Below are positions 6,389 through 12,790 of a DNA stretch of 16,657 nucleotides, one piece after another (position 1 is the stretch's first letter; each line of letters starts with the position of its first letter). The notes beneath the pieces were generated by a model, which worked only from the letters and a program-made list of their open reading frames with translations, ran no database searches and was not told the DNA's origin. A program made the translations under genes and the position numbers. The stretch covers positions 1 through 16,657 of the forward strand of contig JAISTO010000003.1 in assembly GCA_031272575.1 (NCBI GenBank), in the 5' to 3' direction. Origin of the DNA: Treponema sp. (lineage in GTDB: Bacteria; Spirochaetota; Spirochaetia; Treponematales; Breznakiellaceae).

Positions 6389-6999
6389 TTTTTTGAACGG
6401 CTCGAGACGACTGCCGTAACAATCGAGACAATGAAGGGCAGCCCTGCCGCCGCAAGGAGGCCCAGCGCGAGGGGTATTTCGCGGCAAAAGAACGCCCACC
6501 AGCAGGTCGCCGCGGCGAACGGCAGGGCAAGGCTCAGTATACCCGCGGGGATTATCAGGAGCAGCCGCCTCGACGGCACGGTAAGGTCCACGATGAAAGG
6601 GATGCCGGCCGCAACCGCGCTCCACAGAAAGGGCGTAATTACCAGAGCGAGCATGTCGTTGGCATCGTTCCAGAAAAAGCCCTGCGCGGCCGCGATGGGG
6701 CAGACGGCCAGAGTTACAAAAGAACTGAAGTCGACGCCGCGAAAAAAACCGCAGAGCCTGCAAACCGCATAGACCAGTATGGGAACGAGTACCGGAATTG
6801 CCATGCCGTCCACTGCCGCGCTTAGCCACCGGGACAAGCCGAATTCGCCCGCCGGAAGCAGCCCGCCCGTCAAAAAACGGAATGCCGCGATTGCGTAGCC
6901 GAGCAGGAAGGCCCGGATGCTGCCCCTCGCGTCCTCCTGCCGCGCCGCCCGCCTGAAAAGAAAGCAGAGCGGCAGCCAAAGAATGCAAAAAATCCGCAT
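6385..6999 (-). CDS. Polytopic membrane protein of unknown function
   Basis: 204 residues from the ATG at 6999. I do not recognise a family. Hydrophobic segments lie at about 3-16, 28-48, 66-87, 91-110, 116-137, 145-171 and 174-199, so six or seven membrane spans. A polar motif QGFFWNDANDM (106-116) between two spans holds the only acidic cluster in the core, and RR pairs at 16-17 and 144-145 suggest cytoplasmic loops. The frame is open to an ATG at 7050, but I prefer 6999: a TTGCCT/TACACT promoter lies just before it with the -10 six bases from the ATG, and the 7050 start would lie upstream of that promoter. There is no Shine-Dalgarno. The stop overlaps that of the convergent ferredoxin gene. 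Confidence 0.7.
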   Translation of the reverse strand: MRIFCILWLPLCFLFRRAARQEDARGSIRAFLLGYAIAAFRFLTGGLLPAGEFGLSRWLSAAVDGMAIPVLVPILVYAVCRLCGFFRGVDFSSFVTLAVCPIAAAQGFFWNDANDMLALVITPFLWSAVAAGIPFIVDLTVPSRRLLLIIPAGILSLALPFAAATCWWAFFCREIPLALGLLAAAGLPFIVSIVTAVVSSRSKN

Positions 7000-7005
7000 A
7001 AAGAA

Positions 7006-7034
7006 AGTGTAACGAAAACAAAGAAAAAAGGCAA
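7006..7034 (-). promoter_or_regulatory. Candidate leaderless promoter of the membrane-protein gene
   Basis: On the minus strand TTGCCT (7034-7029) is followed after exactly 17 bases by TACACT (7011-7006). Six bases (TTCTTT) then separate it from the ATG at 6999, so transcription would start at or next to the A of the start codon. Confidence 0.55.
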
Positions 7035-7095
7035 GCCCCGCAGTAGGCATCCCAGCCGGGTTTTTCCTTCGTATATGGGGAAAATGATTGGCAGG

Positions 7096-7123
7096 GTAGG
7101 GGCGAATAGTTATTCACCCCTAC
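7096..7123 (-). terminator. Stem-loop after the glutamine synthetase gene (REP-like palindrome, likely terminator)
   Basis: GTAGGGG-C-GAATA-GT-TATTC-A-CCCCTAC: a 7+5 base-pair stem with one C/A mismatch and a two-base loop, only seven bases beyond the glutamine synthetase stop. On the minus strand it is followed by a weak T stretch (ATCATTTT). Its core looks like the GTAGGGGCG/CGCCCCTAC palindromes that I recall scattered between genes in many bacteria, so it may be a dispersed repeat that also ends transcription. Confidence 0.6.
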
Positions 7124-7130
7124 CTACCCC

Positions 7131-9275
7131 CTACAGCGTGAAGAGCAGCTCCTCGTAGCCCGGGAGGGGCCAGGCCTCTTTCGAGACGAGTTTTTCGAGG
7201 GCGTCGGCGCGGACGCGGATAGCCTCCATTGCGGGGCGCACCTTTTCCAGATAGGCCTTCGCCTGACCGTAGGCCTCCTCGACGGCCTGCGCCTCGGCGA
7301 GCGCGGCTTCCAGTTTGCCCGTCTCGTCGTAGAGTTCGGCCGCGAGGTCCGCGATGCGCTTCGCCCGCTTTTCCTGCGGCGCGCTCGTCGCGTGGATCGC
7401 GGCAAGCACCGAGGCCTCCCGCGCAAGGTCGGCCGCGTAGGTGCTCACCGCCGGGAAGATGTAGCGCCGCGCGAGGTCCAGGGTGACCCCTGCCTCGATG
7501 TTGATCTGCTTGGAGTATTTCTCCAGGTAGATGTGATAGCGGCTTTCCATCTCCTCCTTGCTGAGCACTTTGTGCGCCTCGAAGAGCGCGATGGTTTCGC
7601 TGCGGACCAGCACCTGCAGCGCGTCCACCGCGTGCTTCACATTGGGAAGCCCGCGGCGCTCGGCCTCGCGCTCCCACTCGTCAGTGTAGCCGTTCCCGTT
7701 GAACACAACGCGGCGATGCTTCGCGTACGATTCCTTTATGATGTTCTGCACGGCCTCGTGCTTGCTGCCCGCCTTTTCCAGTTTGTCCGCGAACTCGGAG
7801 AGCACCTGCGCCACCGCCACGTTGAGGTACGTGTTCGGCGTGGCGATCGACTGGGAGGAGCCGACCATGCGGAACTCGAACTTGTTGCCGGTAAAGGCGA
7901 AGGGGCTCGTGCGGTTCCGGTCAGACACGTCTTTGGGGAGACTCGGCAGACTCGTCACCCCCAGTTTGATTTTCTCGCTTGAGTCCGTGTGGCCGGCCGC
8001 CTTGCCCTCGGCGATGTTTTCGAAGATCTCGGTGAGGGGACCGCCGAAGAACACGGACACGATGGCCGGCGGCGCCTCGTTGGCCCCCAGCCGGTGATCG
8101 TTGCCGCTCGTCGCGACCGAGGCGCGGATCAGCAGCGCGTAGCGGTCGACCGCCTCGACCACCGCGGCGGCGAAGAGCAGGAAGCGCGCGTTGGACTCCG
8201 GGTTCTCGCCCGGCTCGAAGAGGTTGACCCCGTCATCCGTGGCCATGGACCAGTTGTTGTGCTTGCCCGAGCCGTTCACGCCGGCGAAGGGCTTTTCGTG
8301 CAGCAGCCCCTCCAGCCCGTGGCGGCGCGCCACATTGCGGATCGTCTCCATGACGAACTGGTTGCCGTCCACCGCCGCGCTCGAGTTCTGGTAGATCGGC
8401 GCGATTTCAAACTGGTTCGGCGCGACCTCGTTGTGCTGGGTCTTCGCCGGAATGCCCACCTTCCACAACTCGGTGTTCAGGTCACGCATAAACGCGGCGA
8501 CCTTGTCCTTTATGGCCCCGAAGTAGTGATCCTCCATCTCCTGCCCCTTCGCGGGGAGCGCGCCGAACACCGTGCGCCCCGTGAGGATAAGGTCGGGGCG
8601 CTTGTCGTACAGCGCCTTGCTGATAAGGAAGTACTCCTGCTCCGGGCCCACGGTCGTAAAGACACGCTTCGTCGTCGTGTTCCCCAGCGCGCGCAGCACC
8701 CGCACCGCCTGCTTCGAGAGCGCGTCGATCGATTTGAGCAGGGGCACCTTTTTGTCAAGCGCCTGGCCGTAGTACGAAATGAACGCGGTCGGAATGCAGA
8801 GCGTGGTACCGGTCGGGTCCGTTTTCAGGAAGGCCGGGCTTGTGACATCCCAGGCCGTGTAGCCGCGGGCCTCGAAGGTCGCGCGCAGCCCGCCGGAGGG
8901 GAAACTGGACGCGTCAGGCTCGCCCTTGATCAACTCCTTGCCCGAAAACTCCATCAGCACCTTACCGTCGCCGGTCGGCGCGATGAACGAATCGTGCTTT
9001 TCGGCCGTAAGGCCGGTGAGCGGCTGGAAAAGGTGCGTGTAATGGGACGCGCCCTTCGCCACCGCCCACTCCCTCATCGAGGCGGCAACCACCTCGGCCA
9101 CTTCCAGGGTCAGTTCTTTTTCGCCATTCTGAACCGCCACAATCTCCTTGTAGATGTTCTTCGGCAGTCTCTCCCGCATAACCGCGTTCGAGAAACAGTT
9201 CGACCCATACAACTCCGCCACAGGCGTTTCGGTAAAATCCACCGCCCCGCGGCGTCCTTCACATGGACAACTCAT
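7131..9275 (-). CDS. glnN: Type III glutamine synthetase (GlnN family)
   Basis: 714 residues from the ATG at 9275, within the roughly 700-730 of GSIII and far longer than GSI. It makes glutamine from glutamate, ammonia and ATP in the cytoplasm. Family motifs seen: SSFPSGGLRATFEARGYTAW (123-142), GPEQEYFL (210-217, metal-binding Glu), NEVAPNQFE (282-290), VNGSGKHNNWS (333-343, the catalytic GKHNN loop) and NDHRLGANEAPPA (392-404). The C-terminal helical part (about 600-700) is the GSIII-specific region. The frame opens 20 codons earlier, but GGAGGA nine bases before the ATG at 9275 and the promoter position fix this start. Expression appears to be sigma-54-dependent with three enhancer-like boxes. 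A strong stem-loop follows the stop. Confidence 0.97.
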   Translation of the reverse strand: MSCPCEGRRGAVDFTETPVAELYGSNCFSNAVMRERLPKNIYKEIVAVQNGEKELTLEVAEVVAASMREWAVAKGASHYTHLFQPLTGLTAEKHDSFIAPTGDGKVLMEFSGKELIKGEPDASSFPSGGLRATFEARGYTAWDVTSPAFLKTDPTGTTLCIPTAFISYYGQALDKKVPLLKSIDALSKQAVRVLRALGNTTTKRVFTTVGPEQEYFLISKALYDKRPDLILTGRTVFGALPAKGQEMEDHYFGAIKDKVAAFMRDLNTELWKVGIPAKTQHNEVAPNQFEIAPIYQNSSAAVDGNQFVMETIRNVARRHGLEGLLHEKPFAGVNGSGKHNNWSMATDDGVNLFEPGENPESNARFLLFAAAVVEAVDRYALLIRASVATSGNDHRLGANEAPPAIVSVFFGGPLTEIFENIAEGKAAGHTDSSEKIKLGVTSLPSLPKDVSDRNRTSPFAFTGNKFEFRMVGSSQSIATPNTYLNVAVAQVLSEFADKLEKAGSKHEAVQNIIKESYAKHRRVVFNGNGYTDEWEREAERRGLPNVKHAVDALQVLVRSETIALFEAHKVLSKEEMESRYHIYLEKYSKQINIEAGVTLDLARRYIFPAVSTYAADLAREASVLAAIHATSAPQEKRAKRIADLAAELYDETGKLEAALAEAQAVEEAYGQAKAYLEKVRPAMEAIRVRADALEKLVSKEAWPLPGYEELLFTL

Positions 9276-9318
9276 CGTTTGGTTCCTCCAAAATAAAAAT
9301 GATAGTAAAAATGAATCC

Positions 9319-9334
9319 AGCAAGAAGTGTGCCA
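9319..9334 (-). promoter_or_regulatory. Sigma-54 promoter of the glutamine synthetase gene
   Basis: TGGCACACTTCTTGCT on the minus strand is a full match to the sigma-54 pattern TGGCAC-N5-TTGCW. The GG falls at 9333-9332 (-25/-24) and the GC at 9321-9320 (-13/-12), predicting transcription start near 9308 and a 33-base leader with GGAGGA. No good sigma-70 pair is seen in the same region. Sigma-54 promoters need an activator bound upstream; see 9369-9441. Confidence 0.85.
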
Positions 9335-9368
9335 AGCCAAATTAAAGGGATAAAACGCCCCAATTTCC

Positions 9369-9441
9369 TACATGAAAGTAACTTTTTCCATGCAATTCTT
9401 ACACAAAGGTAATTTTTGAAAAGTGGTTACATTTAGGTAAC
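9369..9441 (-). promoter_or_regulatory. Three-copy enhancer-like motif upstream of the sigma-54 promoter
   Basis: Three near-copies of one motif lie upstream of the promoter. Read on the minus strand they are AAAGTTACCTAAATGTAA, AAAATTACCTTTGTGTAA and AAAGTTACTTTCATGTAG. Each has an inverted-repeat core on the plus strand, TTAC-N6-GTAA type: 9369-9382 (weakest), 9399-9412, and 9426-9441 (perfect GTTAC-N6-GTAAC). Their centres are at about -67, -97 and -125 from the predicted transcription start, the usual place for binding of a sigma-54 activator dimer. The core differs from the enterobacterial NtrC site (TGCACC-N5-GGTGCA), so the regulator is unknown. Confidence 0.75.
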
Positions 9442-9464
9442 TTTCTTCGGGCTCTTTTCTTTAA

Positions 9465-9695
9465 TCAAGCCAGTTTTTTCCAAACTTTGCCTCCGCCAGT
9501 GATAAATCGTAGCCGCTGTTCCTCAGGATACTCCACGCCTATCTGGTCCCGCATGAGTTTTGCGGTATAGGGCGGCAAGGGGATTTTTGCCTTACGGAGC
9601 GCTGCCGCCTCCTCATGCTTTCCCGCTTTTTTTAGAGCGAGCATCTGCAAGCAGATCTGCAACCCTTCGTGTATCTGTTCTCTTGTTTGCGCCAT
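9465..9695 (-). CDS. Small protein of unknown function (76 residues)
   Basis: The frame opens at 9707, but GGAGG five bases before the ATG at 9695 fixes the shorter start MAQTREQ. The protein has an amphipathic helical N-terminal half (about 5-42: EGLQICLQMLALKKAGKHEE), then a short IPLPPYTAKLMRDQIG motif (about 43-58) and a basic tail ending GGGKVWKKLA. No signal peptide or membrane segment is seen; it should be a soluble cytoplasmic protein. I do not recognise the family. It lies between the sugar operon and the glutamine synthetase control region, 59 bases after the binding-protein stop. A small regulator or an antitoxin-like protein is possible, but no toxin gene is adjacent. Confidence 0.7.
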   Translation of the reverse strand: MAQTREQIHEGLQICLQMLALKKAGKHEEAAALRKAKIPLPPYTAKLMRDQIGVEYPEEQRLRFITGGGKVWKKLA

Positions 9696-9716
9696 AAAAA
9701 CCTCCATACGTCGTCT

Positions 9717-9745
9717 ACTCTATCATATCGCGGGGAAACAAGCAA
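9717..9745 (-). promoter_or_regulatory. Weak candidate promoter of the 76-residue gene
   Basis: On the minus strand TTGCTT (9745-9740), 17-base spacer, TAGAGT (9722-9717). Transcription would start near 9710, giving a short leader with the GGAGG ribosome site. Only moderate matches to consensus; read-through from the sugar operon is an alternative. Confidence 0.3.
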
Positions 9746-9754
9746 GGCCCGCCC

Positions 9755-11269
9755 TCACTCCACCCAGGCCCGCACCTGACGGGCGATTTCCGCTTTTACC
9801 GCGGCGAGGCCGGCATCTTCCATTTCGGCGTTCATGGCGCGGAGGGCCGCGGACGGGTCGTCGTATGCGCCGCAGAGGAGCGCGTAGTGGTACTTCTCCC
9901 AGATCACGCGGATCTTCGCGACCTCCAGCGTTACGGGGCGCTCGTCGAAGATGAAGCCCGCCAGAGGGGTGCGGGTAAACGAGTCGGGCGCTGCCTGGAA
10001 CGCCAGCAGGTCCTGTATATCCTGGGGGAGGCCCTCCGGGATGCGGACGAAGCGGGGGTTCCAGGTCAGTTGGAAGCCGGGGAAGCGGTAGTCCTGCTGG
10101 TCCGGCAGCCCGAGCGCGAAGAGGTCGTTGTTTTCTTTTGACGCAAAGACCCAGTCGAGGAACTGGAAGACCTTTTCGGTTTTTGCGGAGCGCCGGGGCA
10201 CACACAGATAGTTCCATGCGCGGAAGGACAGCGCGACCACGCCCTTCCGTCGATTGCGGATATCTTCGTTGTAGGGCCAGAAGCCCAGTTCCGCGCCGGG
10301 CACCGCTTCTTCGAGCCGCTGCCGTTCCGCCTCAAACTCGCTTATCGTGCCCTCCTCGGACGCGGCGTAGCCGCCCAGAAACAGGGGCTTCGCGGTTTCA
10401 CGGAGCACCGTGTCGGGTTCCGTGTAGGCGCTCCACCGGGACGCCTCGAAAAAGTAGCGATTGAACCCCGCGAAGGTGCGGCGGGGCGGCATATATGCCG
10501 CGTATGACGCGAGCGGGTCCCCGTACGCGGAGACGCCGGTCACCTGCTTCCCGTCCGGGGAAAGCCCCACATACAGCAGTTCCCGGCCGCCTCCGATAAT
10601 GCCTTCGATTTCGTAGAGGCGGTCCCGCGCCATTTCGCGGGGGGAGTCGAACATATGGTAAAAGCCCCGCGTGTTGCCGATGGCCAGGGGAATGACGCCG
10701 GCCTCGTGGGAATGCACCGCGTCGAAAAACGCGCGCAGGTCGGCGTACGTTTCGATGGCGATGCCGTACTTGCGCGCCAGGTCTTTGCGGTAAAACACCC
10801 CCGGTATGTCGTAGGGCACATCCATAATTGGGATGCCGTAGAGCCCGCCGTAAAAGCGGTTCGCGTCGAGGAAGTCCCGGGGAAAGGCTGCCCGCAGCCC
10901 TTCAAGGCCGGGGCTTTCAAAAGACGCGCTCAATTCCTTGTAGGCGTCCTTTTGCATAAGAGGGGCAAGATGCATCCACGGCGCGTCGAAGACGAGATCG
11001 GCCTCGGCGCCAGAGTCGAGGATAAGCGGCATCTGGTTCCGGTAATCCTCGACGGACATGATGTGGAGACGCAGGCCGATGTTCAGCGTCTCCTTCGTGC
11101 GCGCTTCAAACGCGGCAAGCACCGGCTCGATGTTCCGAAAAGAGTCGCCGGTCGAAAAGAGGTACATATTGATGACTGTACCCTCCCCCCCCGGTACGGG
11201 GTTTTTTTCCCCGCGGGCGCAGTCTGCCAGCGCCAGGGCCAAAAAAAACACCGTCATTGCGCAGCGCAT
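9755..11269 (-). CDS. Extracellular solute-binding lipoprotein of a carbohydrate ABC transporter (DUF3502-like C-terminus)
   Basis: 504 residues. The signal peptide (1-16) ends in L14-A-D-C17, a loose lipobox of the kind spirochaetes tolerate. The mature protein has the family-1 sugar-binding layout: first lobe beginning VINMYLFSTGD, a ligand-lobe stretch LYGIPIMDVPYDIPGVFYRKDL (two pieces, about 143-164), and a C-terminal end (AEMEDAGLAAVKAEIARQ, about 480-497) that matches the DUF3502 tail of oligosaccharide-binding proteins. It should bind an oligosaccharide outside the membrane, probably a product related to the GH28/GH31 substrates. AAGGAGG seven bases before the ATG lies within the end of the regulator gene, whose stop is three bases upstream. 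No permease genes follow. An 8-base C/G run (11185-11192) and a 7-base T/A run (11202-11208) sit just after the lipobox. Confidence 0.85.
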   Translation of the reverse strand: MRCAMTVFFLALALADCARGEKNPVPGGEGTVINMYLFSTGDSFRNIEPVLAAFEARTKETLNIGLRLHIMSVEDYRNQMPLILDSGAEADLVFDAPWMHLAPLMQKDAYKELSASFESPGLEGLRAAFPRDFLDANRFYGGLYGIPIMDVPYDIPGVFYRKDLARKYGIAIETYADLRAFFDAVHSHEAGVIPLAIGNTRGFYHMFDSPREMARDRLYEIEGIIGGGRELLYVGLSPDGKQVTGVSAYGDPLASYAAYMPPRRTFAGFNRYFFEASRWSAYTEPDTVLRETAKPLFLGGYAASEEGTISEFEAERQRLEEAVPGAELGFWPYNEDIRNRRKGVVALSFRAWNYLCVPRRSAKTEKVFQFLDWVFASKENNDLFALGLPDQQDYRFPGFQLTWNPRFVRIPEGLPQDIQDLLAFQAAPDSFTRTPLAGFIFDERPVTLEVAKIRVIWEKYHYALLCGAYDDPSAALRAMNAEMEDAGLAAVKAEIARQVRAWVE

Positions 11270-11272
11270 ATA

Positions 11273-12790
11273 TCATCCTCCTTTTTGTTTTCTGAATGCT
11301 TCGACCGTTGTTCCGGTTTGCTGTTTGAAGATGACAAAGAAATGCTTAATGTTGACGAAGCCTGCCTGCGCCGCAATATCGTGCGCCCGCAGTTTCGTTT
11401 CCCGGAGCAGTTGTTTTACGCGCTCCAGGCGCGTATCAAGAATATATTTTGAAATCGACACCCCCTTTTCCGCTTTGAAGAGGGTACGCAGGTAATTGGG
11501 TGATATCCCAATCTTGTCCGCCAGTAGTTCCACCGAGAGCCCCGGATCCGCAAAATGGGCGTCGATATGCGATGCCGTAAAGCGTACCCACTCCGTTTTT
11601 TTCGTCTCGGTGTCCGCATGGAGGCGCGCCTTTTTCCCGGTGAAGCGCTCGATTTCCGCCTCGAGGGTCCGCACGTGCTCTGTGAGCGCGCGGTAGTCCT
11701 CTTCCAGTTCGTCGTACACCTTTGTGGAAAGGCCCAGTTCCCGCCGCGGCTTTGCCGCGAGTACCGTTTGGCTGAGCCGGTAGAGCGGCGTGTACACGCG
11801 CCGCGTAACGAAGAACGAAACCGCGAGGCTTGAGAGCATGAACACGACCGTGAGCGTGGACATTAGCGCCTGCATACGGTTGAACTGCGCGAGGAGCGCG
11901 CGCTTGTCCCCAATGCCGATAAAGGCCCACCCGAGGGATGGAGATTTTTTGAACGAGACGAGGTGCTCGGCGCGGCCCTCGCGCCGTGAAAAAGCGCCGC
12001 TCTGAGCGCGTGAATCGAGCACCGCGCGGTAGATGCCCTCGCCCGACAGGTCCCGGTTGACGAGCGCCGCGTTCGCGCTGCTTATCACGATGCCGTTCCG
12101 GTCAATGATAAGCGTTTCCTGGCCTTCGTCAAAAATGGGACTTTCCACAAACTGCTGGAGCCGCGCCTGATCGATGTTGAGGATAAGCGCGGGCGTCGAG
12201 GCCCCCCGCGAGAGGCCGTAAAACACGCTGATCCAGTTTTCGTCAACGGTGAAGACGTCATACTGAACGGCAAAGCGCGCATGGCGCGGCGTGAACACGG
12301 GCTTCGGAGCGGCGCTTTCTACCATGCCGAGCGCCGCCGTGTCAAACATCGCCTCCCGTGTCACCATGCCGGACGCGCCGCTCCCGCTGAAAAAGTAAAA
12401 GAAGACATCCCGCGCCGGATTGTACACATAGAGCGAGCGGATAAGATCGCTGCTCTTGACGATATCCCGCATACGCGCGTAGAGCGCCGCATAGTCCGCG
12501 CCCGAAAAATCCCCGCCGTACATAAACGGCAGCAGCACCTCGTCCCGTGAGTAAATCTGATAGAGTCTGCTGTAGAGGGGCTCGATAAGAATTTCCGCGA
12601 TGCTGTAGGACTGCTCGATAAACTTGCGCGACTTCTCCTCGGTCTCCCGTATGTAGCGCGCCTTTATCACGCTCATGATCACTCCGCTCAGCAGGAACAT
12701 CAAAAACGCGCCCGAGAGGAAAAATAGGAGGAGTGTGCGCAGCACGAGCGAGAAGCCGGAGCCCTTAAAAAGATGCCGTCTCATATACAT
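11273..12790 (-). CDS. Membrane-anchored AraC-family transcription regulator with extracytoplasmic sensor domain
   Basis: 505 residues from the ATG at 12790. A first membrane span lies at about 14-41, a periplasmic Cache-like sensor region follows (about 45-300), a second span lies at about 308-329, then a linker with a coiled-coil character (about 360-395) and a C-terminal AraC DNA-binding domain (about 400-500) with two helix-turn-helices: SVELLADKIGISPNYLRTLF, then LRAHDIAAQAGFVNIKHFF. This layout is known from YesN-like sugar regulators that sense an external ligand or binding protein directly. Start choice: ATG 12790 has GGGGG eight bases upstream; ATG 12784 instead overlaps the GH31 stop as ATGA. 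Either way translation is coupled to GH31. A TTG at 12805 also opens the frame but is unlikely. It probably controls the GH28-GH31 operon. Confidence 0.88.
   Translation of the reverse strand: MYMRRHLFKGSGFSLVLRTLLLFFLSGAFLMFLLSGVIMSVIKARYIRETEEKSRKFIEQSYSIAEILIEPLYSRLYQIYSRDEVLLPFMYGGDFSGADYAALYARMRDIVKSSDLIRSLYVYNPARDVFFYFFSGSGASGMVTREAMFDTAALGMVESAAPKPVFTPRHARFAVQYDVFTVDENWISVFYGLSRGASTPALILNIDQARLQQFVESPIFDEGQETLIIDRNGIVISSANAALVNRDLSGEGIYRAVLDSRAQSGAFSRREGRAEHLVSFKKSPSLGWAFIGIGDKRALLAQFNRMQALMSTLTVVFMLSSLAVSFFVTRRVYTPLYRLSQTVLAAKPRRELGLSTKVYDELEEDYRALTEHVRTLEAEIERFTGKKARLHADTETKKTEWVRFTASHIDAHFADPGLSVELLADKIGISPNYLRTLFKAEKGVSISKYILDTRLERVKQLLRETKLRAHDIAAQAGFVNIKHFFVIFKQQTGTTVEAFRKQKGG

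Noticed and set aside
5360..7117. 585-residue open frame on the minus strand opposite the ferredoxin gene and the end of cimA
   Set aside because: Low-complexity Arg/Ala/Gly composition, no domain motifs, no ribosome site, and it runs antisense to well-recognised genes; an artefact of high GC.
7989..9296. 435-residue open frame on the plus strand opposite glutamine synthetase
   Set aside because: Antisense to a certain gene, Arg/His-rich composition typical of GC-rich shadow frames, no start signal.
9276..9335. 20-codon N-terminal extension of glutamine synthetase
   Set aside because: It would include the ribosome site and the sigma-54 promoter; GGAGGA fixes the ATG at 9275.
9730..9752. Hairpin GCGGG/CCCGC after the binding-protein gene as terminator
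   Set aside because: Only five base pairs with a 13-base loop and no following T-run.
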